From Tranzscheliella williamsii (Eukaryota; Basidiomycota; Ustilaginomycetes; Ustilaginales; Ustilaginaceae): DNA of 64,000 nucleotides. The notes below the pieces were generated by a model, which did no database searches, was not told where the DNA came from, and saw only the letters and a program-made list of their open reading frames with translations. The translations under genes and the position numbers were made by a program. The stretch is from positions 33,965 through 97,964 of the forward strand of contig JALBYF010000067.1 in assembly GCA_023212725.1 (NCBI GenBank), written 5' to 3'. Positions 21,858 to 32,983 of this stretch are shown in pieces (within the stretch, counting starts at the first letter, position 1; each line of letters begins with the position of its first letter).

Positions 21858-22859
21858 CTAGAAGCGGCTGCGCTTGGGCGGGGGGGCGTCGTCGTAGGGG
21901 GGCCGCGCGGCGTAGGGGGCGCTGTTGGCGCCGGTGCCTGGATAGGCGCGGGGGGGGCCGGGGTGGTAGCCGCCGCGGGCGGGGGGGGTGTCGTAGGGCC
22001 TGCCGTAGGGGCCGCGCGCGCCGGCGGGGGCGCTAAACCCGCCGCCTCGGCCGCCGAACCCGCCACGCCCACCGCGGAACCCTCCCCCGCCGCCGCGAAA
22101 CCCGCCGCGCGGGACAAAGCCGCCGCCAAAACCCCCCGTGGGCGGCTTGTCCACCGGGTCGTCCACCTTCTTGGGCTTGCGGCCGAGACCGCCCAAGCCG
22201 CCGCCGAGACGCGTAGGCTTCCAGTCCTTCACCGTGCGGCCGCGCTCGACGTCGACCATCGCGCGGCGGCCGTTGATCTTGATCCCCTCGGCATCCTTGT
22301 ACGCGGCCTTCATGTCGCGTTCGCGCTCGAAGAGGACGAACGCGTAGCCGCGCGACTTGCCCTCCTTGTCGCGGACGATGCGGATCTGCTCGATCGGGCC
22401 GTACATGTCGAACTCGCGGTGGAGGTCTTTCTCGGTGACGTCGTACGCGAGTCTGCCGAGGAAGAGCGTCTTGTATGCGTCCTTGGTGGCGTTGGCGTCC
22501 TTGTGTGGGTTGTAGGCTTCGATGCCTTTGCGCTTGATTTCGTCCTTGGCGCGGCGCTTCTGCTCGGCGGCGAGCTCGGCGAGGGTGACGCGCGCGTGTG
22601 TGTACGTTGCTACCGCCGCCTCGTCCGCAATGTCGTCCGTCACCTCGCCCCGGTCCGCCGCCTCCTGCTTCACCCGCTCCAGCGCAGACGCCACCCCCGT
22701 CAGCGGCGCGCGCACACGCTGTCGGTTCGACACCTCCTTCCGCCGTTTAGCCACCGGCGTCCGGTTCGGATCCGCATCAAACCGCAGTGGCGCTGCATAC
22801 TCCAGCGGCGGCGGCGGCGCAAACAGCCGCAGCAAACTCGGCGGCAGCAGATGCGTCAT
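21858..22859 (-). CDS. SNP1: U1 small nuclear ribonucleoprotein 70 kDa (U1-70K)
   Basis: Single-exon gene of 333 aa. The N-terminus (LLPPSLLRLFAPPPPLEY) is the conserved U1-70K segment that contacts U1 snRNP core proteins. A basic helical region leads into one RRM at ~130-210 with RNP2 LFLGRL and RNP1 KSRGYAFV, followed by the family block RRAMVDVERGRTVKDWKPTRLGGGLGG. The C-terminus is a Gly/Arg-rich tail (GGFRGGGGGFRGGRGG) in place of the metazoan RS/RD tail. It binds stem-loop I of U1 snRNA and helps recognise 5' splice sites. The promoter lies in a 712-bp divergent region shared with the proteasome gene. Confidence 0.97.
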   Translation of the reverse strand: MTHLLPPSLLRLFAPPPPLEYAAPLRFDADPNRTPVAKRRKEVSNRQRVRAPLTGVASALERVKQEAADRGEVTDDIADEAAVATYTHARVTLAELAAEQKRRAKDEIKRKGIEAYNPHKDANATKDAYKTLFLGRLAYDVTEKDLHREFDMYGPIEQIRIVRDKEGKSRGYAFVLFERERDMKAAYKDAEGIKINGRRAMVDVERGRTVKDWKPTRLGGGLGGLGRKPKKVDDPVDKPPTGGFGGGFVPRGGFRGGGGGFRGGRGGFGGRGGGFSAPAGARGPYGRPYDTPPARGGYHPGPPRAYPGTGANSAPYAARPPYDDAPPPKRSRF

Positions 22860-23571
22860 CGTATCTCCTGAGCGTCCCCACGGCCAACCAGTCCACCGTC
22901 CTCAGCCCGGGTCCCGTTCGCAAGTGGTGCGCGTGCGTGGCTTGCTCGACTGACACTTGCGCGGGCAAGAAGCGTTGACGGAGATGAAATCGAAGCGAGA
23001 GATCGATGCAAGTATACAAGCTGTGCTGGATGCCTTGCTACAGGCGCCACTGCATGCTGGCTCGGCCTCGATACGTCTAGCTGATGGAGGGTTTGGTGGA
23101 GTACAGAGTGCCAAGAGAGGTTCAGTAGCCTGTCTCCTCTGGGCGAAGATGTGTGTCGTGAGTTGGCAAGAGCAGAAGACCTTGCAGCACCTCCGCTTTC
23201 CGAAACCGGTTTCTCTCGGACGATAACCGCATTTGGTTTGATTGTTAGGTCGTGAAAGGTGATCGATTGTATGGGCAGGCATTTTGCCGGGCACGGGTGG
23301 GCAGGACGCGCAGGCCAGCTTCAGCCGAATACGAAGCTCTTGCTCCACACCAACATCAATGGTTCCACTGTCCTCCTCGGCTTGAGTCAACACATCACCC
23401 TCGCTGGCCCTCCTTCCCATCACCTCTACCTCCACTGCCACTTCACCAACAAGGCAGGGACCGCTCCATACCCGGCAGCTAACCCCCGCTTCGCTTCCCA
23501 CCCGCACAATCTACTCCAAGGTCATTTGAAGCTGGCACCCTGCTGCTGTCGGCCGTACATCCGTAATCGAA
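22860..23571. other. Divergent promoter region, U1-70K / proteasome alpha-7
   Basis: 712 bp between the start codons of two divergent housekeeping genes. No TATA-like element or repeat stands out. Short open frames here are not supported. Confidence 0.5.
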
Positions 23572-24429
23572 ATGGCGTCACAGGGTACAGGCTACGACCT
23601 GTCTGCCAGCACCTACTCTCCTGATGGCAGGATCTTCCAGGTAGGTTACTTGCCACGCCTGCTAGGGCGCTATGTGCACTTTTGCGAGTGCAGGCTCTAG
23701 GCTTGTTCGCATTGCTAAACTTTCTCCCGTTGTTGTCTATTCCAGATCGAGTACGCGGCCAAGGCGGCGGAAAACGCGGGCACAGCGATCGCCATCAAGA
23801 CCAAAACAGGTGTTGTGATTGCGGTGGAAAAGCTGGTCCAGTCGAAGCTGCTGGTGCCCGGTTCGAATCGACGTATCTTCAACGTCGACAAGCACATCGG
23901 CATGGCATCCGCAGGCCTTATCGCCGATGGTAAACACCTAGCAAGCCAGGCGAGGTGGGAGGCAGAGGGCCACCTGAACAACTACAAGTTTGCGGTGCCA
24001 GTCAAGACACTCGCCGACCGTATCGCGAACTACGTTCAGGCATATACGTTATACTCATCGGTGCGACCGTTCGGTGTCTCTGCCATCCTGGCTGGGAACG
24101 ACGAAGAAAAGGGCGCGCAGATCTACATGATCGAGCCATCGGGTGTCTTCTGGGGCTACAATGGGTGCGCGATTGGCAAGGGGCGCCAACTGGCCAAGAC
24201 CGAGATCGAGAAGTTGGATCTGGAAACGCTGACAATGAACCAGGCAGTGGACGAGGCGACAAAGATCATCTTCAAGGTGCATGACGATGCCAAGGACAAA
24301 GACTTTGAGCTGGAGATCTCCTGGGTCGGTCCCGAGAGCAACGGGCGGCATACGCTTGTCCCCGAGGACCTCAAGACAGAAGCCATCAGGAAGGCAAAGG
24401 AGGCGCTCGACGACGAGATGGAGGACTAG
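23572..24429 (+). CDS. PRE10: 20S proteasome subunit alpha-7 (PSMA3/Pre10)
   Basis: Two exons, 23572..23640 and 23746..24429, give 250 aa. The first exon encodes the alpha-subunit signature [17 protein letters not shown], and GTAGGT...TTCCAG splicing restores [15 protein letters not shown] exactly as in the family. [17 protein letters not shown] and [13 protein letters not shown] are typical alpha-subunit blocks. The acidic C-terminus (EALDDEMED) is characteristic of Pre10/PSMA3. It occupies one position of the heptameric outer ring of the 20S core, gating substrate entry. The large lid/base subunit Rpn2 is encoded 20 kb away. Confidence 0.97.
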
Positions 24430-24605
24430 AGTGTATTGAACCCTCTTCCCTGTTGGCCTCGGCGCCCATTCAAAGCGTCGATTTCGACGCCTCTCTCCTG
24501 TACAGTACAGCTGCATTACGCATCTCAGCATTACCTATCTGCCTTTTCTCGCCCGTCCCTCCAGTCTGTGTTGGTCCTTCAGTGCGTCGCTATGGCTCGC
24601 TGTTT

Positions 24606-24689
24606 CTAATCTGCGTCTGCTAATCTGCGTCTGCTAATCTGCGTCTGCTAATCTGCGTCTGCTAATCTGCGTCTGCTAATCTGCGTTCG
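24606..24689. repeat. 14-bp tandem repeat, six copies
   Basis: Five perfect copies of CTAATCTGCGTCTG followed by one imperfect copy, immediately downstream of the proteasome alpha-7 gene. Length 84 bp. No coding role is apparent; it is probably a minisatellite in the 3' flank. Confidence 0.97.
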
Positions 24690-26532
24690 CTCAGCTGCCT
24701 TGCGCAGCGGGGCCGTTGGGGCGGCGCAGTCGTGATCGATTCGAGATGCGGCAGGCAACCGACAGGGCAGCGTGCCTTTGACTGCGCTTCGGCGGCTCCC
24801 GACGGCTAGCCTGCAGCTGCCGCGGTCTCATCTGGGACGCTAGGGTAGCTGCCATTTGCACCGGGCGGTGGACCGGCCGGTACCTGTGGTCCCGGTACGT
24901 TCAGCCTGAAAGCATCGCCCTTGCGCGGGAATGAACGTCCGCGCATCGTCCGCCCACGGAAACGAAGTCCTGCCAGCAACCCGCCGCAGGACGCATCTCG
25001 CCCGCCTGAGCATGCGTTCGCCCGGTGATTAGATGCGCGAAGTGCCCTATTTTCGCTGTCCAATCGCGAAATTGCCTAGTCTTCTGCCTACGCGCCTGGG
25101 TCCTCCGAGCACCGCCCTCGGTCTGCATTGATACTCACCTAGCCGTGTCAGACCACGGTCACACACTCAGACTGTCACGTCTGACAAATGCTCTTCATCA
25201 AGTCACAGTCCAACTCCCGGCATATGTGATCACTTGAGTCACATTTGATTATATTGTGATTGGGACGGCACAGATCGAGTCACACATCTCCGAAGCTGTC
25301 ACACTGGACCAGAGTTGCCACACTTCATCAACGGCGCGCTCTACGGACAAAGCGTAAGGGTGCGGTGCCTTGTCCGAAACCACGCATCGAGCGCTTCTTT
25401 TCGTCGTCTGGCTTGGCGAAAGGCGACATAGCAGGCGTGAGGTATCCATAGTGGCACGAGTCATGTGCCATAGTATGCCATGAGGTGAATTGCCGTACCC
25501 TCTCATTCACCGGTGAGTCGCAACCCATACGGACAAAAAGAATGCAGAACACATGGCTTTGTCTTCCCATCGTGTCTTTTAGCTGGGCGTCTCGGTCAGC
25601 TCTCGCCCTACACGTCGCCTTCATCTGCAGCCCTTGCCTGGACGGAGAGCAAGGTACGAGACACAGCCGCGAACCGCTCCTTCTGATTGCGCGTGCGGTT
25701 CGGGGCGCTTAATGCAGCGGCAGTCGTCCTTGCATATACCAAAGCATCCTCCTGCGGGTTGTTTTTTCCTACTCGGGGCCCTTGCTGCCCACGCCGAGAG
25801 CGGACGGGCAAGTCAAGTTCTACAACCAAGTCCTCCGGTAAGGCCTGACGCTCTAAATCGCCTATTGATCTACCCCTTTCGTTGTCTGCGCTCGCTAGTA
25901 GCCAAAGTCGATGCCCTGACGCGTGGGCGCTGAGTTCAGACGGGGACATGGCATTTGGGCAGACGTCGTCGCCATGTATCGTTGACGGGCACAACCAAGA
26001 TGGGGGAGAAAGTCAGTGAAGAAGGGGTCGGGTCTGAAGCAATGCGTTACGCTCTTCGCGTTCAGCACCATTAGCCTGATCCATCGTAGCGAGTGCATCT
26101 TGCACAGGTGTGGTAAACGATGAGCCAATTGACAGCGCGGGGGGGGCTCCTCTAAATTTCGCTCTCAGGCTCGTCCTCGCACCGACACGGAGCTTGACCT
26201 TGTCACAAGCCATCTGGAAGCCACCGTAAATCGCGGGAGAAACAGCTATGTGAACCTGTAACACTGCCCACGCACTTTCCTCTCCTGGTGATGCTGAATA
26301 CAATCGCATCTCAGCGAGATCGCCTCATCCAGGCACATGGCCAGAGCCGTCCTTCCTCGGCCGCAACCCAAATCGTCATGTTCGCACCATCCTTCTGCGT
26401 GTCTGCCTGTCCCGCACGCTTTGAGTCTCTCGAGCGACCAAAATCGAAGCGCTTGTACCGAGACAACCTCTTCCGCCTTCCGCGACGTCCATCTTCAGCG
26501 GCGCCTTTGTGGTGACCCGCCGAGTACCCGGT

Positions 26533-26540
26533 GATATATA
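26533..26540 (+). promoter_or_regulatory. TATA box of the APSES/KilA-N gene
   Basis: GATATATA in a GC-rich context about 310 bp upstream of the ATG at 26845. Distance and orientation fit a core promoter with a ~270-bp leader; inferred, not shown. Confidence 0.45.
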
Positions 26541-26844
26541 GCAGCCGCAGTCCCGGTGGCCATCCCGATCGAGCTTAACGTTGGCCCCGGTCCACATTGT
26601 TCAAGGCCTGCTGGCCACCACCACACGCTCGCTTAACTTGTTTTTGCTCCCCTCTGAACGTTCTTTGTACCTCGCTCTGGCTTTGCTCCCCCGTCCCGGC
26701 CTCGTCGGTGTCCACAACAGCAGTCTACACCCCGGGATTTACAGCGGATTCAACTGCGCCCCTGTCCTTGCTCATCTACTACAGCACGGCAGCCACATCG
26801 TCACAGCGTGCCACATCGCTCACCACGACCGAATAAGCTCCGGA

Positions 26845-28559
26845 ATGACGCCGCCTGCCGCGTCCTCCCCACACCTCTGGAACACACAGCCCGCATCTCA
26901 CACGCACCCATACGACCTCTCACATCAAGACCTCGGTGATTCCCGTGATTCCCCCCGCTCCGATTTGAGCGCTGAGTCGGATATACTCGCCCTTGTGAAG
27001 ACGTCCCACCCGGTAAGTCTTGGCCGATCTCGGGGACTTCATCTGATCTTCAGCGCCTCCTTTCAGCCCATCCTCCCGCTTCTGCGTACCGGTCGGCGCT
27101 GTCCAGCCCTCAAGTTCCCTTGTCCGAATGCCCACCTCCGTGGAGCGCCACTCGTCGGCAGTGGCAGACCGGCGCCACAATGTCCGTGATACGATCAGCC
27201 TCGGAGATATCTATCTATATATATAGGGTTGGTTATTCTGAACGATGCCGTCCCCCCCTCCTTGATTCCACTGGCAGTCCGAGACAGAACTTCAGCAGCT
27301 ACTCAAGGCGAACAATCTGGAGGGCATTGCGTACGGAGCGACGCTGCTGATGCGGTTGAGAAGCAGCCCACCCTCCATCATGTCCTACGCTCCCGACTTC
27401 ATTCAGGGCAATGATGGCCGCAAAAGAGCCAGCCCGGACAGCGATACGGACTCCAATACGGAAAACCTCTACATCAGTGGGCCCCGGCCCGCTAAATTGT
27501 TCCCAACCTCGAGCCACCTTTTCAAAAGAGGCAAGTACGCGACGACCGGAGGCAATCGTGGATTCATCACGGGTGAGTTGCTCGTCCAGCTGCGCGCAGG
27601 TCGAGCCTGCCACTGACGAAGGATGAAATACTACTGTCTCGACGTGGCCACCGCCGTTTTCAGTGTTGGAATACGATGTGCGCGGCCATACGATCATGAT
27701 GGATGCCGACACATCCTTTATTCGATTGTGAGCAATCCTGACACTTGTCCAAGCTGATCTGCACTTACGGATGCTTACCTCTCTGATTTCCCCGTTCGCT
27801 AGCACGTCCATCACACAGGCGCTCGGGAGGAACAAGGGTATGTGCCGAGTGGATTCCATGGCCGCAGGCCTCTCTCTATCGCGCTGACTAACCTCGGACT
27901 GGCTGGAATGATGGTCTGCACGATGGGTCAGTCAACTTTGGACGCTTGATCCGGTCCTATCCTGCCTTGGAACCGCATATCCAGAAGCTGAAGGGCGGCT
28001 ACCTCAGCATCCAGGGAACCTGGCTTCCCTATGATCTGGCCAAGGAGCTCTCGCGTCGAATCGGATGGGAGATCCGGGATCATCTCATCCCGTTGTTCGG
28101 CTATGACTTCCCGCAGAGCTGCCTACGACCCGACGAGGAAGGGTTCGGCCAGCTCGGGGTCGGGATGTCACAGAAAAGAACACGCAAGCGCCACAATAAT
28201 GGTGGTCCACACCAGACGTCCTGCTACGGCCCTTCGACTCCGATTCGGTAAGTAGGTGGTGAGCAGATTGTATGCGGGTTGTCGTCAGCCTGTTTACTTA
28301 TGCCGCAATTAACAAACGCACCAGCGTCGTCGATGGGCAGGTGGTGGAGCAGCAGCAGGCAAAGCACCAGCAGGCAAGACAGGCGCTTGGTCCCGACGCG
28401 TTCGACCCGTACACGGTGATGCAGGCCATGGGCTGGCCGGCGGTATCGGCGCCGATGATGCCCCGCCCGTACAGCAGCCACCAGATCGCTGCCAACACAC
28501 TCCCCTTCTCTACGGCCTTGATGCCTTTCTTTGCGGACCCGCATTCTCAGGGACTGTGA
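26845..28559 (+). CDS. APSES/KilA-N-type DNA-binding protein (Xbp1-like)
   Basis: Six exons: 26845..27012, 27278..27572, 27664..27727, 27803..27837, 27932..28247 and 28325..28559, giving 370 aa. All introns are GT-AG and the phases agree (0,1,2,1,2). After a Ser-rich N-terminus, residues ~155-265 form a KilA-N/APSES-like domain: VLEYDVRGHTIM, FTSITQALGRNKVNFGRLI, then the core GGYLSIQGTWLPYDLAKELSRRIGWEIRDHLIPLFG. That last block resembles Xbp1-type and other fungal APSES proteins. The C-terminus has a Gln-rich stretch and no membrane segment, which argues against the Bqt4 branch of the family. It is predicted to be a nuclear sequence-specific regulator. Family is fairly sure, orthology is not. 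It has the most introns of any gene in the window. Confidence 0.85.
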
Positions 28560-28791
28560 GCTTGCATGCCATGCTCCCCACTTCTCTAGCGCGATGATTT
28601 CGCGTTACCAGATCGAGCCCTCCCTGTTTGCCTCGACGTAGCCGCTATCTTGCGCCGTCGGCAGCATGTCTCTAGACTGTTATATGAACTGTTTGTGCCA
28701 TTCGTCCGAATCATATTCCCCCATGAGGCCAGTGGTCGCCGAAGTGTGAGCGATGCAGCTTATTTTATTCATAGGCAGTGCACGTTCATAA

Positions 28792-29046
28792 TCAATAGTA
28801 GTAGGCTGTGAGGCGATATGGAACGCGCGCGTCGTAGTGTTGGACTTGGAAGCGCGCTGTCAGCCGAGCCGCGCGGGCAGGGTCCAGTGAAGCTCCAGCG
28901 CCGGCCGAATCACGCATCGAATCGAACGCGGCCGCGACTGAGCCTCTGGACGGCAGCTGTGTGCGTCGCCAATGTGTGTGGTTGGCACCGCGGCCGGCAC
29001 AGAACGCCCGGTCTAGCATGCGTGCGAAGACCCCCCGCCTCGGCAT
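28792..29046 (-). CDS. Hypothetical small basic protein
   Basis: An 84-codon frame with ATG at 29046 on the minus strand, in a 300-bp GC-rich island within a more AT-rich intergenic region. It starts MPRRGVFARMLDRAF and ends RVPYRLTAYYY. It is strongly basic, so a mitochondrial protein is possible, but I recognise no family. Third-position GC is high as in neighbouring genes. It would be convergent with the APSES-type gene, 230 bp away. It could equally be chance openness in GC-rich DNA. Confidence 0.3.
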   Translation of the reverse strand: MPRRGVFARMLDRAFCAGRGANHTHWRRTQLPSRGSVAAAFDSMRDSAGAGASLDPARAARLTARFQVQHYDARVPYRLTAYYY

Positions 29047-29723
29047 CGCAGAAGTCACCGCCCGAAGCAATCCCGCCCCGTCGTCACGCTCCCCAACTCA
29101 CACTATAGCGCGGTCAAACCACCTCACATTGCCTCAGTCACAAGTGGCTCGGTGGGAGCGTGAGCAGCCGCGAGTGGCAAGTGGAAGAGGGAATCACGAA
29201 TCGTAAGACATGCTCCCGTAACTACGGTTTGGGTACCTTTGGACACGCGTTGATACTCACACCGCTCCTATTCCCAGGCTGGAAACACTTTTAAGCAGGA
29301 ACGGTGTGCGTGGAAACGCGGTTCCAGTTGTCCTCAAGGATTGTTAGTAGTGACTTATGACTGTTGAGAGACGGCTTCGGTGGTGACTCCGGAAGTGGAG
29401 CTGAGAGTGTTAATTGATTGATTCTTACACATTCACTTGACATCTACCGATTCGGTGCTTTTCTGCTGACACAACGCTCAGTTGGCTTTGCCTCGACGCC
29501 TTCCACATCCACACAGCTTGCCTTCCACCACCCGCCTACAGCATACCAGCACGCGTGGCTTCGACATTCCTCTATCTCTGTATGCTTGCCCACTAGTTCC
29601 ACCGCACTGCTCTCTGCCCTGTACTTCAGTGGCAGCCGTGACCGCCACCATCTGACATCCCCACTGCGCAGCACCACTTCAATGGCTCGCTGGTCCGACG
29701 TGGCTCTCGCCTACTGAATCAAT
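29047..29723. other. Upstream region of dolichol kinase
   Basis: About 680 bp with no supported gene. It contains isolated GTCAC elements (near 29138) and CA/CT-rich DNA just before the dolichol kinase start, which is probably its promoter and leader. Confidence 0.5.
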
Positions 29724-32660
29724 ATGGAACGCACCTGGTCGACGGACTCGGTCGCCTCCATGCCCGACCGGGCGCTACCAGATCCGAGCAGGTCGAAGAA
29801 GCTCAGCCGCCGCCTCTCCAATCAGACTCCTCGCGATGGCGCCCGGGAGTGGAGAAAGAGCAAACCCACAGCCGCTCATGCCAGGCCAGATCCCCTCACC
29901 CGCAAGCACAGCAATACTCAGCAGCCCACGTCCGCAGGCCTTCGCAAGCGTTCCACCGCCGATGCCCCTCTAGCCAGCGGCAGCAGCCCTGATCCTAACT
30001 CTTGTCGTTTGCCATACTCAGACGCAGACCGTGCCTCCGGCTCAAGCGTCTCCGACTCGCCCGTCTTGGCAAGCCATTCCGAGGACGCTTCAGGCTCTTC
30101 CACCGACCGGCCTACCACCCGCCAGCGCTCAGCCACCAACACCTCCAGAGACGCCTACTCGGCCGATCCCTCCGCCAGCGGAGACCACGACGGAGCTGGC
30201 TATGCCTCGAGCAGCGAAGGTGTCTCCAGTAGCGATTTTGGCGCCTTTCAGTGGGACGTTGGGCGTAGAAAAAGCGCAGATCGGCCTCGCTCCATACTGA
30301 GCGACAATTACTTTTTCAAAGCTATGGGCGTCAATGGTTACCGCCAGACATCTACCCCGTCTTCGGACAAGAATGCGCCCCCATCCAAACCGTCCAAATA
30401 CAACCTAAGCAGAACTCATTCTCCCAAAAGGCAGTCCTTGCAACTGCCCGGCGAGGTACCGACGGCAAGGGCTTCCACTCGACCCATCCATACCAACAGC
30501 GGTATGTCTCTGAAGCCGAACAATGGCATGGTAGACAAAAAGCATAGCTCCGACGCCTCACAAGGCGGCCACCACGACAGCAAGGACGTCTCATGCAGAT
30601 CCATCTGGCCAAGCCACCGTTTCAGCCCCTCTGTGGAGGCTCTTTTGGTGATTGCCGCCTCTGGCGCAGCCCACTACGGTCTCAAGACCCACGAAAGAGC
30701 AGAGACGCGTAGCCACGCCTATGAGATTGGCTTTGTCACTGTCACCAGTCTCCTCTACTTTGTCCTTCGAGATCCAGATGAACAGGCTGCCATCTGGGCT
30801 ACCGACCATCGCAACTATCGCTCCTGTCCAGAAGATGGTGCCATTAACGCGTTGCTCATGCCGCCCTTGCTGGCTGCGGCTGCCCTCTTCTCGGCCATAC
30901 ACGATCAGGCAGCAGGCAGAAGCAGCGCCCGTGCAGGCGGCGAAGCGCTTCCCTCGGACTGGCTCATCGAGGGCCCACCCAAGATCCTCAGCCATAATCG
31001 CAAAGTTCCGGGCAAATTGACCACCCTGGTCCTCTCACGCTATTCACTCATCAGCACCATGTGTCTGACCTCGACCGTGCTACTCTGTCACTTGCTCGCA
31101 ACCAAGTGGATCCGCCGGCCACATCAGTTCCCACAGAGCAACTGGGCCAAGTTACGAAGTTTCACCGCTTTCGCCACCGTCGTCTCCATCTTTCTGGAGC
31201 TCGTCAAGGCGTTGGCAGCGTTCTATGGTTTTCCTTTGTGGGCCAACCTGGCTCGTTGGGAGGTGATCACCGCCGCGCTCTTCTTCCAGGCCAACCTGTA
31301 CACCATCTCGCGCCTGGCCCGCAAGAGCTTCACCCTCGGAGAACTTGGCATCGTCGCTGCTGTAGGTGTCACACTTACCATGGAGACACTCCATCTCTGC
31401 CTCGCAAAACTGCTGCCCGTCACCACCCCGTACGTCAAGACTTTTCGAAGACCAACCCCGCTGCTCATTTTTCAGCTCGCCCTGATTGTTGGCACCTTTA
31501 TGGCCGGCTTCCTGCTCTCGCCGCTCCTCTACCTCTCCAGGCATCTGGCACAGAAGCCCACGCATCGGTTGCGCTGGCCGGACAAGCGAGACCTGCATCG
31601 CCGGCTCCTGGCTGGCTTCTTCTACCTCTTTACTCTTATCTACGTCGTCGGTGCTCTCGGCATGTGGGTCCGATGGATGCTCTTCAAGCGCGACCCGTGG
31701 CTCTGGACAGCCTCGTTTCTGCTCAAGGGCCACAAGCCATGGTCGCGGCTGGTCCTCATCGGCTACTGGCTCATGCTCGTCTCGGTATCGATCTCCTGTT
31801 GGCAGAACGTCGTTTCCAACGCAAAACGGTTCCGCAGTCTGGGCAACGCGTACAACCGTCCGAATACCAAGTCGAGCGCCAACAGCAAAGCAAGCTCGGC
31901 AGCCGTCTCCATCGCGCCATCTTCCGAAGCGCCCGGCGGTGTAGAAGTGGTGGACGGCCCGAAGCGGAATGTGGGAGTCAACATCAACCTCGTCTCCTTT
32001 AGCGGCAGCGCATCGGCTCTGGCCAAGGAGCATAATACGGTAGCCATCAGGAAGGCCTCGCATTTGAGCCTCAATGCGCGTCGCAAATTCTTCCATGCAC
32101 TCGCCCTGTTGCTCTTTCTGCCCGGGATTGCGGTGGACCCTGCCTTCACTCACCTCGCATTTTCGCTGGCCTTTTCGCTCTTCATCTTCGCCGAGTACGT
32201 CCGCTACTATGCGCTGTATCCGTTCGGCGCGGCTCTGCACGTTTTCATGAGCGAGTTTCTGGATCACAAGGATTCCGGGCCGGTCATCCTCAGCCATTTC
32301 TACCTGCTGACCGGATGTGCAGGCCCGCTGTGGCTCGAGGGCAACTCGCGCATCCTGCAGCAGACCGGCGTCCTGGTGCTCGGCATTGGCGATGCGCTCG
32401 CCTCGATCGTCGGCCGCAAGTACGGCCGCTGCTTCTGGCCCGGCTCGTCCAAGACGGCCGAAGGGACCGCCGCCTTTTTCGGCAGCGTTGTCCTGTCCGC
32501 CTGGCTGCTCCGCCTTGCGGGCCTCTGCGAAGCGTTCCACATGGGCAAGTACGCGTTTGTCATTGCCAGCCTCGCCCTGCTCGAGGGCGTCTCGGACCAG
32601 CACGACAACCTCGTCCTGCCCATCTTTGCCTACATTGTCGCCTCCCTCGTGGGGCTCTAG
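29724..32660 (+). CDS. SEC59: Dolichol kinase
   Basis: Single-exon 978-aa protein. The first ~290 residues are Ser-rich and charged with no membrane segments, an unusually long cytosolic extension. About a dozen hydrophobic helices follow. The C-terminal ~190 residues contain the polyprenol kinase signatures ARRKFFHALALLLFLPG, FAEYVRYYALYPFG and the CTP-binding block GIGDALASIVGRKYG followed by KTAEGTAAFF and SDQHDNLVLP. Dolichol kinase phosphorylates dolichol with CTP in the ER membrane, supplying dolichyl phosphate for N-glycosylation, O-mannosylation and GPI anchors. Yeast Sec59 is only ~520 aa, so the N-terminal half is lineage-specific. Confidence 0.94.
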   Translation: MERTWSTDSVASMPDRALPDPSRSKKLSRRLSNQTPRDGAREWRKSKPTAAHARPDPLTRKHSNTQQPTSAGLRKRSTADAPLASGSSPDPNSCRLPYSDADRASGSSVSDSPVLASHSEDASGSSTDRPTTRQRSATNTSRDAYSADPSASGDHDGAGYASSSEGVSSSDFGAFQWDVGRRKSADRPRSILSDNYFFKAMGVNGYRQTSTPSSDKNAPPSKPSKYNLSRTHSPKRQSLQLPGEVPTARASTRPIHTNSGMSLKPNNGMVDKKHSSDASQGGHHDSKDVSCRSIWPSHRFSPSVEALLVIAASGAAHYGLKTHERAETRSHAYEIGFVTVTSLLYFVLRDPDEQAAIWATDHRNYRSCPEDGAINALLMPPLLAAAALFSAIHDQAAGRSSARAGGEALPSDWLIEGPPKILSHNRKVPGKLTTLVLSRYSLISTMCLTSTVLLCHLLATKWIRRPHQFPQSNWAKLRSFTAFATVVSIFLELVKALAAFYGFPLWANLARWEVITAALFFQANLYTISRLARKSFTLGELGIVAAVGVTLTMETLHLCLAKLLPVTTPYVKTFRRPTPLLIFQLALIVGTFMAGFLLSPLLYLSRHLAQKPTHRLRWPDKRDLHRRLLAGFFYLFTLIYVVGALGMWVRWMLFKRDPWLWTASFLLKGHKPWSRLVLIGYWLMLVSVSISCWQNVVSNAKRFRSLGNAYNRPNTKSSANSKASSAAVSIAPSSEAPGGVEVVDGPKRNVGVNINLVSFSGSASALAKEHNTVAIRKASHLSLNARRKFFHALALLLFLPGIAVDPAFTHLAFSLAFSLFIFAEYVRYYALYPFGAALHVFMSEFLDHKDSGPVILSHFYLLTGCAGPLWLEGNSRILQQTGVLVLGIGDALASIVGRKYGRCFWPGSSKTAEGTAAFFGSVVLSAWLLRLAGLCEAFHMGKYAFVIASLALLEGVSDQHDNLVLPIFAYIVASLVGL

Positions 32661-32895
32661 GCTCGTCCCTGCCGCGCTGACGGGCCCTGTTACCTCTGTA
32701 CACTGTACCACTAGACTCGGCATGTTTGTCGTCAGCATTTGTACCAAATCACGCCTGAACTCGTCTGTGCCATCCACCCGGGCCTCGGACGGGTGCGCAG
32801 CAGACGGGCTGTTCCGCAGCTCCGCTTCCGCTCGTCCCGCGAGCGGGGTGCGGAGACGCGCGTGCGGCAGGCGTCCAGCCGCACCTGGCGTCGGG

Positions 32896-32905
32896 CTATA
32901 TATAC
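32896..32905 (+). promoter_or_regulatory. TATA box upstream of the SUMO-like gene
   Basis: CTATATATAC in very GC-rich DNA, ~240 bp before the ATG at 33138 and ~85 bp before the putative leader intron. The motif is near-palindromic, so its orientation is inferred from the downstream gene. Confidence 0.5.
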
Positions 32906-32983
32906 TGGCCCGGCGCAGGTCTTGCCGCCCGCCTTGGCCGCTGTAGCTGAGCGTCTTGCGTGAGACACTTCCTCTGCGGCGAG

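Larger units (their letters stand above)
24430..26844. other. 2.4-kb intergenic region with GTCAC-motif cluster
   Basis: Apart from the tandem repeat at its left end, this region contains no gene I can support. Between 25158 and 25302 the pentamer GTCAC occurs six times, with TGTGAT elements between, far above chance. Near the right end is a TATA box ahead of the APSES-type gene. Short open frames on both strands lack ATGs or recognisable sequence. Confidence 0.5.

Noticed and set aside
24806..24945. Minus-strand 46-codon frame MRGRSFPRKGDAF... ending in a Pro/Gly tail
   Set aside because: Very short, low complexity, and with no promoter or splice signals; may be real but unsupported.
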